DNA of 64,000 nucleotides from Periplaneta americana. Its lineage: Eukaryota > Arthropoda > Insecta > Blattodea > Blattidae. The notes under the pieces were generated by a model. It was not told the DNA's origin, made no database searches, and saw only the letters and a list, made by a program, of their open reading frames with translations. Position 1 is the first letter of the stretch. Every line of letters begins with the position of its first letter. A program made the translations under genes and the position numbers. Positions 34,601 through 47,600 of this stretch are shown piece by piece. Where the stretch lies: positions 179,020,168 to 179,084,167 of the forward strand of contig NC_091128.1 of the NCBI RefSeq assembly GCF_040183065.1, given 5' to 3'.

Positions 34601-35500
34601 ATTTGACGCTATTTTAGATATACTTTCTGTTCTGTTGGTCTGTGAGGCAGTAGAGTTGAAGAGCATTCGACCACCAGACTGAATACCACGGAAGCGGTCT
34701 GCGGGTCGCAAGGTATGCCGCCCTGATCACAATGGCGTCCTTCGAGTGGAATTCCTTCCTTCCGCTGGCGAATTCAGGAGACGTGACCACACGGGAGGAT
34801 GTCGGCATCCTGATACCAACGCAAAAAGCTTGCACGATTCCAGCAGGACTACAATGTGAGCCTTGGCTGGCCTCTAACATCTTCTCCAAGGCCATCTGTG
34901 GTCAGTACAAGCTTGCGGTGGCGTTCGTACGCCTGAAGACATCAGATAGTGATTCACAAAAACTCACGCTCTAACCCTCCTGCCTAGAGTAGAGGTACCT
35001 ACTTATAAAATAAAAGACACAATGGCGTCCCACTCCAGAATAACTTTAATGACTTTCTTCTTGAGTTTTGATATGAATATGTCTGTAAGTTCGCTCTTGT
35101 CCGAGGGTGCCATCCCAGCAAGTCCGACATATTTTCAGGCCAGTTTTGCCAGCACCTATAATTTCTAAACTACAAGACATATTCCAACGAAGAATCAATG
35201 TCACCTTGAGATGGAGCGGGTGACATCTAGAGATACAAGTTGAGGCACGAATTATGGGGGGGGGGGGGTTGCACGGCAGTAGGGGCAGTGTAACTGGAGA
35301 TAGAACGTTTGAAGTGGTGTAAAACGATTCGTAACGAACTAGGCTACAATATCAGCTGAGCAATAAGGAGCAGTATACAAGTTACTGGGAAACTCCGCTG
35401 AAAGTCATAAAAAAATTTCAAAAACATTTTATTGGCTATTTCACTTCTTTAGAATGTATATTTTCATACCCAAATGGATTTAGTTCATTCAATTCTGATT

Positions 35501-35562
<62 letters not shown>

Positions 35563-36984
35563 ATTAAGGTTGTAAGGGGGCGTGGCATTTAAAGAGGTGT
35601 CAAAATTATTTTTTCATCAAAGAATTCTTTTTTACAAATTTGTGGTAACAATTCCAGTAACTTTTTATTTTAAAGTTGGTTCTCTGAAGTTACTAAATGA
35701 ATGTAGCGTAGGAGAATTTTAATTTACATAAATATTCATTTTACTTTCAAATTCATTTTTGCGTAAGTTCATTTTTCTTTATTAAACACCAACTTTATGC
35801 CAAATATTAATCAACCTGGATGAAATTTTTACTGCTAGTATTTATGAGTAGCTGCATGTTTCTATGCATTTATTTTGTGAGAAATGGTGCTAGTTTATTT
35901 TTTTTTCTCATAAATTAGCCTATAGGAAAAATAATATTTTAAAAATTTCAAAAAAATTCTTCAAAGTGAATAAATAACATATTTCATCAAATTAATGCAT
36001 AGAAATGTTTCCCTATGTCTTGTGAATATAACAAAAAGAAAAAAAAAACGAAGCTTAAAAATTGAAATCTTCTACTAAAAACTTGGGTTTGGAAATATTT
36101 TAAAAAATAATAAAAAAAATCAAAAACATTTGGGAGTTCAAAATTTGAATTTTGTTAGTTCTTTACATAGTAAACATGCTCTCAAAATTTGGTTTTGAAA
36201 AAAAAAGAAGATTAGGGATAAAGTTGTCATTTTTAGTGGAGTGTTTCCTTAAACTGGACAAATTCGCGAGTGAATATGAGTGGAAAGAAAAATCACAATA
36301 TCAAGTGGCTGTATAAATAATGGGTAGCAAATGATACAACACGATGGTTACTATAGCAACCAAAATGTTTATTTTCAATGCATACCTTACCTTATTATGC
36401 AGAATAATGTGATAAATTAAACAGCAGACTTCACGTGGGAAAAAAAAAAGAAATAAGAAAGAAAAAATAGTCTTAGGAAAACTAACAAAATTATTATAGA
36501 CCGTTCTATTTGTACTTTTCAAAATTTTAGCCTGAGATTTTATCCCTCTTGCCATATGACTGCAGAAATGGGAAAGGAACCATCTTTCTTCTTAAAGCAT
36601 AAATCAGTCACTATTGTAAAACTCATTGCCAAACCTGCATTAATTTCCACAGAACCAATTGCTTTTGCATGGCCTACATAAATAACATTATTGCTGAATT
36701 TGAAAATAAAGAAATATGATGAGAATGTCATTATAACCCACTAATAACATTCATTCCACTCTCAAACATATGTTTCCGTAAAGAGATGAATAATATTAGA
36801 AATGATCACAATATGCGAATTTTCCCATTGCAACTAGTTTTCGGACAGTTAGTAAGTATACGTAGGCAAACAGCAAGCATATTTTAGTGTTGGTCTAGTA
36901 AAGAATAATTTCAATAAGTAAGCATACAGTACTTTAAATTCAGTTTAACTTCGTGTTGCAATCTCGTAACACTAATAAGCCATC
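31655..36984. other. Long gene-poor stretch
   Basis: No convincing gene. An (AT)n run lies at 35505-35560, a G run at about 35257-35268, and A-rich low-complexity sequence at 35900-36230. A GC-richer patch at 34614-34974 is open on both strands (80 and 93 residues) without recognisable domains. The Helitron-like or TIR ends I looked for are not convincing here. Confidence 0.4.
35505..35560. repeat. (AT)n microsatellite
   Basis: About 28 AT units. Confidence 0.9.
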
Positions 36985-37070
36985 ATTTGTGAGGCAACTA
37001 AGCCAGGGGATCATTGGGTAGGATATCCAGTTTTTTTCATACATCGTTGACTAGTAACATCAGTATGTTG
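36985..37070 (+). repeat. Dispersed repeat, GCAACTAAG family
   Basis: GTGAGGCAACTAAGCCAGGG, then ATCATTGGGTAGGATA and CATACATCGTTGACT, as in the copies at 23930 and (reversed) 26585-26770. Confidence 0.55.
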
Positions 37071-37344
37071 TATTAGTGTATATTTGTAAAAATGTGATGC
37101 AGTTATTTAAGTGTGCAAAAATATGTACATGGACAATCAAATTCATCTGAAAGGCTACATAATATGGTAGGTACTCACAGAGATAATTAGGCAGCATATC
37201 AATAACAATATATACAAACCCCAATTATAAAACACTAAATGTAAATACATAAGAGTTTGTACCGGCATGCGGTCATGTGAACAAAGTAAAAGTACTGCAC
37301 TGCAGTTAAATAAGAGAGCAAGGAAATCAATCACAATAAATACA

Positions 37345-37580
37345 TACACAGATGCCTGACAGCAGCGGCACGTGGCCCAGTTCGTGCTGCAACTGGAGCC
37401 CTGATTCCGGGTATGCCAGATTTTTCTCGTTACCAAAATTTCCAAAATGGCAACAGGGTTCACTCAGCCCCCGGGATAAAGAGCGGTCACCACCTCAGTC
37501 TATTGGCGAGGTCAAGAAAGCGTCGAGCTGTACCTCCATGCCCCCATGCATATAAAGGGGATACCTTTACCTTTTACAAT
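37345..37580 (+). mobile_element. tRNA-derived SINE, type C (diverged copy)
   Basis: Shares TTACCAAAATTTCCAAAATG, GGGTTCACTCAGCCCCC, ACCTCCATGCCCCCATGC and the end GGGGATACCTTTACCTTTT with the copy at 13836-14131. The tRNA-like head is badly decayed. Confidence 0.7.
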
Positions 37581-37609
37581 TCTGTCTAACGGGCAGAGGT
37601 ATCCTATAT

Positions 37610-37682
37610 TTGCAAGTCAGGGGATAATGGGGTATGGTGGCCAGTTCCTTTCCCTCCAAGGGAGAGTATTCCAATAAATTAC
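37610..37682 (+). repeat. Dispersed repeat, GCAACTAAG family, fragment
   Basis: CAAGTCAGGGGATAATGGGG and GGTGGCCAGTTCCTTTCCCT match the same module as at 23960-24020. Confidence 0.5.
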
Positions 37683-37941
37683 CAAAATAATAATGATAAT
37701 AATAACAACAACAACAAGAACAACAGGAACACTAACAGCAACTACAGTAAAACCCCGATTATCAGTCACCCTATTAACCGACTGGTGGATTATCCATCTG
37801 TCTTTCTCACTCGCAGAAAAAATAGGAATTACTGTACATTATAATAGTACGAATTTTTGTACAGAGTGTTTTTATAAACCTTTACCCTTACGCATTATGG
37901 CCTACTCTTCGAGTGGTCGTACTGTTTATCTTCTAGGCAAA

Positions 37942-38078
37942 ATGTCTTCTACAAGTGTCGAAAGAAAACATGTTGTACTACAGAAAAAAAGTGCAAGTAA
38001 TTGAGTGGTTTGGGATAAGAGAAAATGTGGTTCATCTCACATCACAATACGAGATATGAATTACAACTGTAAGCGATT
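37942..38078 (+). pseudogene. CENP-B/pogo-type HTH remnant
   Basis: The reading begins MSSTSVERKHVVL and, after a one-base frame change in a run of A (about 37983), continues KVQVIEWFGIRENVVHLTSQ then YEI and a stop. This is the start of the CENP-B N-terminal HTH domain found in pogo/Tigger transposases (KRKHVVLT-x-x-Q-K-L-E-I-I). It would bind the terminal repeats. The domain is cut short. Confidence 0.65.
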
Positions 38079-38458
38079 TAGGCTAATGAAAAATAAAATA
38101 TAAACTGTATAAAATTTGTAAATCTACAAACTGAGACCTCTAGTATTCCTATCTTTGCACAGACAGTCGTCATAAGTTTTCTTGGCCATTAAAAACCCGT
38201 CGTTGAAAACCAGACATAAGTACAATAAATAATGTTTTAATAACTGACTTTTCGGAAAATCAAACATGAATTGTAAAAAAAAACAGACTTAAATTAGTGA
38301 ACTTCTGATCCACTACCTGGCGTATTAAAAGAAAAGACCATGGAGGAAATTACGAAAATATTATGTACTGTACTCAGTTTATGAAAACTTTTTATGGTAC
38401 GGATTATCCGATTTTTGATTAACCGTTCACTCCACCCCCTTCATTACCATGGATAATA

Positions 38459-38727
38459 AAGTGAGAGAGTAATGGAACGGAGAAAAATTCTCTCCGGCAC
38501 CGGGATTTGAACCCGGGTTTTCAGCTCTACGTGCTGATGCTTTATCCACTAAGCCACACCGGATACAACCCCGGTGTCGGACAGAAATGTCTGTGATTGA
38601 GTTCCAACTCTTGGGTTCCCGGCGCCGGAGAGAATTTTTCTCCGTTCCATTACTCTCTCATTGTATGATGACGCAGAATATCTGCATGGAAATATCATAT
38701 GTACTTCGGTACATTGAAATAATATAC
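38459..38727. mobile_element. Fold-back SINE, two opposed tRNA-like units
   Basis: The insert in the Tigger-like element is flanked by GGATAATA on both sides (38451-38458, 38728-38735). GAGAGTAATGGAACGGAGAA with AATTCTCTCCGG on the left is the exact inverted partner of the right-hand copy (38630-38666). Between them lies a minus-strand tRNA-like head (GTGTGGCTTAGTGGATAAAG, box B GGGTTCAAATCCCGG). The arms end at CATTGTATGATGACGCAGAA on the right. Confidence 0.7.
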
Positions 38728-38749
38728 GGATAATAGAGGTTCTACTGTA

Positions 38750-40665
38750 GTATAAAAAGAGTGATCCCTTAGTCCCTTTGCTATTCATAACTATGCCACC
38801 CTTATTTTACAGCAGATCCTCGAAACTGCGGTACCTGTTTCTAGGAAACATTAACGAAAGGTTAGGTGTGACACTTCTACATATCTAGGTGAGTCATCTG
38901 AGCCTTTCTTACTGAAAATAGGCAACAATGCAATTTATTGAGTGACCAAGGAATGTTAGTACTTGTTGATAACTGATACATGCTTCTTTGTTCTAAAAAT
39001 TACTAATGAAGCAAGCATCCGCTATAATAACGTATTACATTTATATTTTTATAAGTACTCAAAGTCTTGTGCTGAAATTACAGTCAGTTCATAACGCTGG
39101 CTCGTTCTGCAATGCAGTTCCAACATATTGCACCTCACAAACTGCAAGGTGTCGACCTCAATAGAATTACAAACGACAGTGATCTGTTTTTTTTTTCTCT
39201 TCACACATTGTATGAAGAAACAATGAAGGCGAAATTTGTAGAATATATCGTAGATCCATCCAGCATGGTGTGAGACTCGAACTAGCGTCCTTATCATTAT
39301 GAGCTGCACGCTGAAGTACTGGTCGGCACATTACATCAGATCTGTGCAGAAGTGCAGGGGTAGCTCCCACCAACGCACTAAGTCAGGACTTGTCAAATTA
39401 CTTCGACATTGTGTGTTATTTATTTGTTTGAATTACAAAACTAAAAAAGATACAATTTATATATATAGCTTAATAATATTTGTTTAAATATGCAATTGAA
39501 CAGTTTGTGAGATGAACAACAGTCATAAAAATCAATGTCAGGACCAAACAACATATTGTGTTAATACTGTCACCAGAGGGCTGGTGCAACTAGACAACAC
39601 GTTGACCTTCACAGCGAGGAACTCTGCCAGGTCCAGGCCTGTTACCTGCTCTGAACCCACAGATGCAACAAATTGTCATCGCTTCCTCAAAACCATCACT
39701 GCAGACCAGCACAATATGAAGAAATTTTTCCCAACATATGAAATTTATTTTGGAAAAGTATGAACATATGAAATAGACATTTCAATGCCAAAATATCTTC
39801 GTTCCCAAACTATTTGCAGTAGGTTTACAAAATAAGTCGTTACAGATTAATACTTTAGTCTATATTTAATATGCAACCAAACAAAATACTATAAATGTGG
39901 CTTGATAATGATGGTGAAATGATGATTAGAGAAATCAGGCAGTGAGGACAGGGGAAACGAGACAACTCATCACAATACCACAAATTCTATGTCTCGCCTC
40001 AGGAAGTCCAGCGCAATAACATTTAACATGTTGAACTGCTTTACACACGATCAAATTGTTCTTCCAATTCAATACTTTACAAGAAATCTTGTCAAAGACT
40101 GATCAATATTGAAGAAAGAATTGTCAAAGACTGTTTCACATTGCTAAAGATTTTAAAACCCGTGCTTCAAGTTCATTGTAACCTATGTAGGCCTGCCTAC
40201 CAAGTATTACGTAAATCCTTTAGAGAATAACAAGGCTATACAAAACAATATCTGTATTACTTAACTGTACAGCACCTTAAAACAAGAATATTACGATTTC
40301 AAATAGTTTTAAAACAAAATATTTACGATTAGTATTTGCCTAAGTTATAGGTTAGAATCTTGCTCATTAAACATACATGTAAAGGCATTTAACTCGATAT
40401 ATATTATCTGCCTTGCAGTTTCCTCATATGCATTATTTTTCTTCATTTTATTGTGGTGCTCCACAGAATCCACGGCATACAGGCTTCGGTCAAGGGTTGA
40501 ATTCATATAACTCGCAAACTTCCCTTAACCTGGATGCCATTTTTTTGTGTTTCTAGCCGACAAAATTTGTTCAAATCCCATCAGTCAATTCCTTTAAAGA
40601 ATTGTCAAATCTTTGATCAATTACATTACTAGAACATATTTAGTACATTATGCAACGAGCCTATA
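38750..40665. other. No gene recognised
   Basis: Only short frames. A tRNA-like box B (reversed AGTTCGAGTCTC) near 39265-39280 might be an old SINE. Otherwise nothing. Confidence 0.35.
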
Positions 40666-40667
40666 AT

Positions 40668-40738
40668 GGTAGTAATTAAGACGCGAGTATGTTTATGAAA
40701 CAAGCGTAAGCGAGCGTCTTAATTACCATTATATGCAA
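40668..40738. repeat. Inverted repeat, about 20-bp arms
   Basis: ATAATGGTAGTAATTAAGAC on the left faces GTCTTAATTACCATTAT on the right around a loop of about 30 bp containing GAAACAAGCGTAAGCGAGC. It lies immediately before the larger fold-back element. Confidence 0.7.
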
Positions 40739-40747
40739 GTTTCATAC

Positions 40748-41290
40748 GACTTTTTATGCTCGACCATATTTCTAACTTAAAATTATTTGTACCGGTAAGG
40801 TATTCATGTTATTCTTATCTGACTGGGGAGCAGAACTGACCTTGTGCAATATCTCGTAAATTGTGAGATGTGCGCAGACGCGAAAGTATTGATTTTCTCC
40901 GAGGCACGAATGTCATTGACCTTGATATAATCTAGAGAGTAAAATAAGCATTAATCTTGATATAACCTTGAAATTGATTTAGACATTGAAAAACGAGATG
41001 ACAAATTGAATTTATTTGAATATTATTTACAATTAACGCTAATTATTATAGTAACAGAACATAACCTTCTGCGACAGTATTAGATTTCCATCCTCCGTGA
41101 CGTTTCGCTAGTTGTCTTTCGATTGCATATCCGAGAATAATCGATACTTGCGCTTTCATATTGCTACAATGGTGTTTTCTGATTGGTGGAACACCTGAAC
41201 TTTAATGAATAGGTGTACTTTAATGAGGTCCATTAAAGGACTGCAACCAGGTGTATAATTACTACATTTCGGCATGGTCGAGTATAAACT
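40748..41290. mobile_element. TIR element (MITE) near the transglutaminase 3' end
   Basis: TTTTTATGCTCGACCATATT at the left and, reversed, TTTATACTCGACCATGCCGA at the right form terminal inverted repeats of about 20 bp. No coding capacity. It ends roughly 260 bp past the transglutaminase stop codon. Confidence 0.55.
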
Positions 41291-41551
41291 TATTTTCAAC
41301 ACAATCGAGGACTTTTAAAGTATTGTAAGTGATTTGACAATACAGCTTGCAAAGTACTGACAAGTGCTGAAAAGTCTTGTAAATGTTGAATTTGGCGAAA
41401 ATTTGATTGTGTACCCATTCAAGCAGCTTCAGACGTGTTGCCAGGTTGCACTAGCCATGGTTGGGTCAAACCTCTTGCCTCTCAGTTTACAATCATATTA
41501 AAATAAATGTGGCGTATAGAGTACCGTCACACACAATGCATGCGTCTCTGT

Positions 41552-41696
41552 CTACTGTGGCCTCGTGTTCACGGTGGTGGCGCCTTCGATCTCTGTTATC
41601 TGCTTCGAGTTGAAAGCACCCAGAATTTTCCTGGGACCCTCTTTCTTGGGGCGGAAATGCTCCGTGAACGTCACCAGTTCTCCGGGCTTCACATCT
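41552..41696 (-). CDS. Tg: Transglutaminase last coding exon
   Basis: The acceptor is GTTTCAG before 41696; AG from the previous exon plus A makes Arg. It encodes [20 protein letters not shown], then [14 protein letters not shown] and the terminus TTVNTRPQ with TAG at 41552-41554. This is the end of the second C-terminal beta-barrel. [13 protein letters not shown] is a good match to family C-termini. No AATAAA was noticed in the next 250 bases; ATTAAA occurs inside the MITE at about 41215. Confidence 0.93.
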
Positions 41697-44600
41697 CTGA
41701 AACACAACAATACATTACAAAGCAGACATCCTGTGGCTTGGTTTCTTGAGGATCAGACCCGGGATGGATCCTTGAATTTAGGGTTGCTTTGCCCCATTGT
41801 GCACCCTATATATGCGATGATTGTCCGAGTCTGACAGGTGAAACTGATCCATCCTACTTCAGTCAGAGAAGTATCTGACAAGCTTCACCTATATCAGAAC
41901 TGATCCCTTAGAAATGGTGCTGAGCAGGAACCACTGTAATTGTAATATTAAGCAAAGAGAAAATCAAACCACAATTTATAGAATTCATTTAAAGAAATCT
42001 GAAGACATTTGGGCTGATGCCGTCAAGATTATTTTGTGCATCAAATTACTTGTGTAAAGAATCAATTTAAACGAAGTATATGATTATGTCTCGTGACCAG
42101 AACATACTACGAAATGGAAATATAAAAATTGGAAATTTATCCTTTAAGGTTGAAAAATTCAAATACTTTGAAGCAACAGTAACAGATATGACACTCTAGA
42201 GGAAATTAAACATAGAATAAATATGGGAAATGCCTGTTATTATTCGGTTGAGAAGCTTTTGTCATCCAGTCCACACTCAGAAAAACTGAAAGTTAGAATG
42301 TATAAAACAGTTATATTACCAGTTGTTCTGTAAGGTTATAAAACTTGGACTCCCACTTTGAGAGGAACAGAGGTTAAGGGTCTTCGAGAATGTGCCAAGG
42401 AAAATATTTGGGGCTAAGAGGGATGAAGTTACAGGAGAATGGAGAAAGTTACGCAACACAGAACTGCACGCATTGTATTCTTCACCTGACATAATTAGGA
42501 ACATTAAATCCAGACATTTGAGATAGGTAGGGCATGTAGTACGTATGGACGAATCCAGAAATGCATACAGAGTGTTAGTTAGGAGACCAAAGGGAAAAAG
42601 ACTTTGGGGAGGCCAAGACATAGATGGGAGGTTAATATTAAAATGGAGGTGGGATATGATGGTCGGGACTGGATGAATCTTGTATGACTTGAGGCTTTCC
42701 CGGCGTTTGATATAGAATAACTCTTCTCGGGTTCTCAGCCAGGTGAAGAAGATGGCAGAGCTAGCCGTCGAAAGCTTGGAAGCTAATCTCCAACTCACCT
42801 GGCTGAGAACCCGAGAAGAGTTATCCTGGATGACTCTTGCTCAGGAGAGGGGCCAATGGCGGGGCTATGTGAGGGCGGCAATGAACCTCCGGGTTCCTTA
42901 AAAGCCAGTAAGTAAGTAGCAAAGAATCAAGTTATGGAAGATGTCAGTTTCTTTGCTTCACCTGTGCTTGACGATTTTAGGGCGCTGGAGTCCTGGGCCT
43001 TCCACACTGAAGCTGCAGTCAGTGAGGGCGATGTTGAGAGGGTTCTGGAAGGAGAACACTGCCTGGCACACCTGGCCAACCTGCGGCGTGCCCCGGATCT
43101 GCAATACCACGTTTGTTCCCAATTAGTAGTCGTGACAATAATAACAATAGTAATAGTAGTAGTAGTAATAATAATAATAATAATGGTAACTTCAATAGTA
43201 ATAATGACAGTAAGTTCCCGGTGAAAAACACAGCCATGGAAAAGGTTTCAACACACGAGGAAAGATGCAAATTATTAATTAGTCCAAAACTCTACCGAAG
43301 AACAATCCTGAGGTACCTAAGTATGTGTACAACACACCTGTATGTTCAGCTTGGGCTTCTGTAGGGGGAAGTCGTCCTCCTCGCTCCAGGTCTGGTTCGT
43401 CTCCTTCACGCTCGCAATGGCGTATATCTTGATGAGGCTCTTGTCCACCAGCTTGTCCAGGTACTCATTGGCAGACACGGTGATGCGTAGCGTCTCCCCT
43501 GCAATGCAACAGACCATCAGTTTGCATTCTACTTGACTCCAAAAACTCTTATTGATGGAGAAATACTTTTGAATTCTGGGGAGGGGGAGCGCCATCATTT
43601 GAATCCTGCCAGTGTTAAAACCTAAACAATACGTACGTTTCACAGTAACATCCTTCCAGCTGACCAGAGGCAGTCCTTCTGCAACTATACTGGATTAACA
43701 AGACGCTGTGGAGTAACGGCTAGCACGTCTGACTGACAAATGAGGGGCCCGGGTTCAAATTCTGGTTGGGACAAGTTACCTGGTTAAGGTTTTATCCGGG
43801 GTTTTTCCTCAACCCATTAAGAGCAAATACTGGGTAACTTTCAGCGCTGGATCCTGGACTCATTCGCTGGCATTATCACCTTCATCTCACTCAGACAATA
43901 CATAAACATAGCAAAAACGTCATAAAATAACCTAATAAAAAAAAAAACAAGACGCGAGCAAAGCATAGTTCACACTGGTCTATCCTCTGGTCGAATAAAA
44001 TTTATAACAGGGAAAGGAATACGAGGTCCATATTTAACAAGTTCGTTATCTTGTGGAATGCACTGGCTCATCAAAGGTCAATAAACTAATAGCAACCCAG
44101 AATAGGATTACTAGATAAAAATTAAAAAGCACGATATTTTATCTGAAAAAAAAAAAAAACAGGATTTTTCACAAAAAAGCTGAAATTGATAATGTGACAC
44201 TTATTTTTAATATTTCATTATAATAAAGTAAATTGCAGCCTTAGTATAATGTAAAACTCATACAGAACTGATAATAACTATTAATTAATTTCACTGTTTT
44301 ACTGTACACATTATAAATAACCTTATCACAGTCTAGTATATACAGTCACGAAGCTCGATACGTAGTAAATATGCAAACATTAGATAGTTGCTCACCACTA
44401 GGATCGCTAATATCGCCTCATTACAGGCAATGCAAAATAGTACCGGCACAGTCTATTGTTTCTAGCACCCTCAAAACTCAAGCTTCGTGACTGTATATAG
44501 TAGACTGTGACCTTATGGTCTTACACCTCATTTAGTTTCCAGATTGTTGGTACTTTCTGATTATCCAATTTCTTTTGCAAGGAATATTGTTTGTCACCCA

Positions 44601-47600
44601 ATAACTATTTATGGAAATCCACATAAGATAATTCCTCTAATGGATTCCAGACAGTCTTACATTAAATTTTACAAATATAATACATTAAAATCAATACACT
44701 TTGCATACTTCCACTCGGTAATGAGTTTTGGAATAATATTCTGGGGAAATTCCACAGATAGTAACAGTATATTCCTACTACAAAAAGAGAGTAATAAGAA
44801 TAATAGTAGGTGCCAAATCTAGGGAATCGTGTAGGACTATTTTAAAAAAACTACAAATAATGCCCATGGCTTGTCAGTATATTCTTTCATTAATAAACTT
44901 CCTCGAATGTAATCGTGAAAACTTTGTAACTAATTCAACAGTTCATAGCATAAATACGCGTCAAAGAAATGACTTTCATACTTCATCGGCAAGTCTATCG
45001 TGCTATCAAAAAGGAGTGCGTTATATGATAATAAAAATTTTTAATAGCCTCCCTATGGATATAAAAAATGAAACTCAAAACATAAGATTATTTAGGGCCA
45101 AATTAAAGAAGTACCTAATTTCTCACGCCTTCCATTCTGTAGTGAATTTATAACATTCAAGAATGTTGCATGAATATTTCTGTCTTTTATTAAGTATCGA
45201 TACTAACCCCTTGTGTTGTACTAGAAGACTATATTGTAAAACTCTACTGTGTATATTTCAACTAGACTGTGACTATATTTAAGACTTTGCAGTACTATTA
45301 AGATTTTTTTTGACATGTTCCATATTCTAGCTGTGAAGCGATGTACGAATACCGTGAAATGTAAATAAGTACAATACAGTGGACTCCAGAGAGTCTTAAA
45401 TTAATTTTTACAAACATGGACTCTGGACATAGACGGTTTCTCTCTTTCGTTCAATGATAATTGACAAGAGGGAAAAGCTTGACAATTTCTGATTTTCTGC
45501 AACGCCTGGCCCGACACAAGACACGTACCTAAATATGCCTGGCAAAATCCGGAAGTCTCGTAACCAAACCAGATTGATATTGGGATGTCTTCGTTTGAGC
45601 TTTTCTTATCATGACTTAGTTTTACTCACTCTGGTTGGGCTGCACCACAAACTCCCCATTCGCCCTCTTGAGTCTGTGGGCCGTGTTGCCGGTGTAGAAG
45701 ACTGTGGACGCCGACAGCAGGACGGAGATGGTGCGCAGGCTGCTGGCCTTGTTCTGCGTGAAACAATGCACACAACTTTGAAACACGAATCAAGCAGTGA
45801 CAATATTATAAGACAGTGATGTCAAAGCAAGCGCATTTTTCTGACCTTGACGTCATGCGCGGGCAGCAAGCGCTAAGTATGGAAAGAGGAAGGGTTGTGT
45901 ATATGAATAAGCAACCTGTTGGATTAAGAAAACAGTGGTGCACAAACTTCAAACGGAACGTGAAATTTTATGTCGTCATTTTTATATGGCTTCTTTCTGT
46001 TTGATCTATATTGTTTGTAGAACAAAAGTACTAACACTGATTTCTTAATATTGCACTTGAGTTTTAAATCTTAATAACATAATAGAGAGTTAAGAAGGAA
46101 TATTCACTTAAATTCCATAGTAGTATAATATTATACTGTATTAAGTGGATGAAACACATCATTCATAAAGAAAGTGATATTCCAAAGAAAGAGATTGAGT
46201 ATGACATGATAAGTTGGAATTTATATTGATGGTATCTTTAGCCTTACAAAAGTAATCAATAAACTAATCAAAACAATATTACAGTACAAAGCAAAGTCAC
46301 CTAGGTACTGTATCTGTTTTAAGTGTAACTAATATTCCATAACAAAACTCTTATCGCATTATGCTTTTAAGGTGATATTTGTGAGCAACTTCCTATCATC
46401 AGAATATTAAATTATTTTCTCGAAATCTGCTGAAGCTATAGAGCTGACATTTTTTACAACACATGGGCACGTATCTTTTGCTTATGACGTAACAGTAGTT
46501 GCTTTGTTAATTCATTTCCTTACAAATAATTTCCATGCGAATATTTTCAAAATTTTCAATACACTACCTTCAATAATACGTATTTACGGTATATTAGATT
46601 TACGAAAACATTCTGTAAGGCTACTAAATAAATAGGCCTATACCTGAAAATTTCACTTTTCTATTCGAAAAGTTGAGAAAATATTTCTTTGGAATAAAAA
46701 AAAATAAAACTGTGAAAAATTAGCATTAAAATTCAAACTTACATTCTTATAATGCACTTATACTTCTCAGGCAAATCTAAAAATTAACATGGATACAGTT
46801 TTAATAAGTTCTCTTCCCTTTATCCATTGAATCAGTGCTGGCCATCCCTGAATATAGCTCGACCAAGCGGCATATACCACCTCTTTCATCTGTCTCTTTC
46901 CTTTCCGCTGTAAAGCGCTCAGGCTCTCCTGGGCTCTAAAGCGCGCGCTTGCTCCTATGGGCATCAATTGACATGACTGTTATAAGAGAACGACTGTTAC
47001 CACGGTGGTAATGAGAACGAAGTGAGGCACTGGTCCTTCAAAGAGAGAAGAACGCGATATGCGGTCGTCAGAAACTGAAATGCTAACTGCTATTCCAGAA
47101 ACAAACAAAAGTTGAAATAACAAAGTGAAAGATCATAAAGTTAAATGAAATGCATCACTATTTCCAAGATATTGCTCAGACATAATATGTATGTATGTAT
47201 GTATGTATGTACTTATTTATTTACTTATATATTTATTAACACTACAATTGGGTATACACCCGGTGGCAGTGATATATAATATACAATAATACCATATATA
47301 ATTCTACAATATGGCAAAAGATCTCTAGGCCGTCCAAAGAAGAGATGGACTGAAAATTCTAGTTTGAGACCGTAACAGGCCACTTGGCCTAATACTTGTT
47401 AGGAAGATGATGATGATGATAATTCTACAATAATTGAGGGCTTTGCCAGAAGAAAGGCGGACAGACCTATACGCCCTTTTCCGGGAAAACGGTTTAAAAT
47501 GTAGTGAATAATTATAGTAGCGAAATTTTGTTTTGATTGTACTGTACATACCTGCAGGACAGGGCTGCGTGCGTGTATTACATTTTATTCAGGTGCGTTT

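Larger units (their letters stand above)
37745..38747 (+). mobile_element. Pogo/Tigger-like DNA transposon remnant
   Basis: TA at 37743-37744 and 38748-38749. The left end CAGTAAAACCCCGATTATC and the reversed right end CAGTAGAACCTCTATTATCC match the usual Tigger-type terminal repeat. An HTH coding remnant lies at 37942-38078, and a second subterminal repeat (GGATTATCCGATTTTTGATT) lies at 38401. A SINE was inserted at 38459-38727. No catalytic DDE region remains. Confidence 0.8.

Noticed and set aside
35564..36253. Possible TTAA-flanked element
   Set aside because: TTAAGG occurs at one side and a reversed TTAAGG at the other, but the following bases do not match well enough to call terminal repeats.
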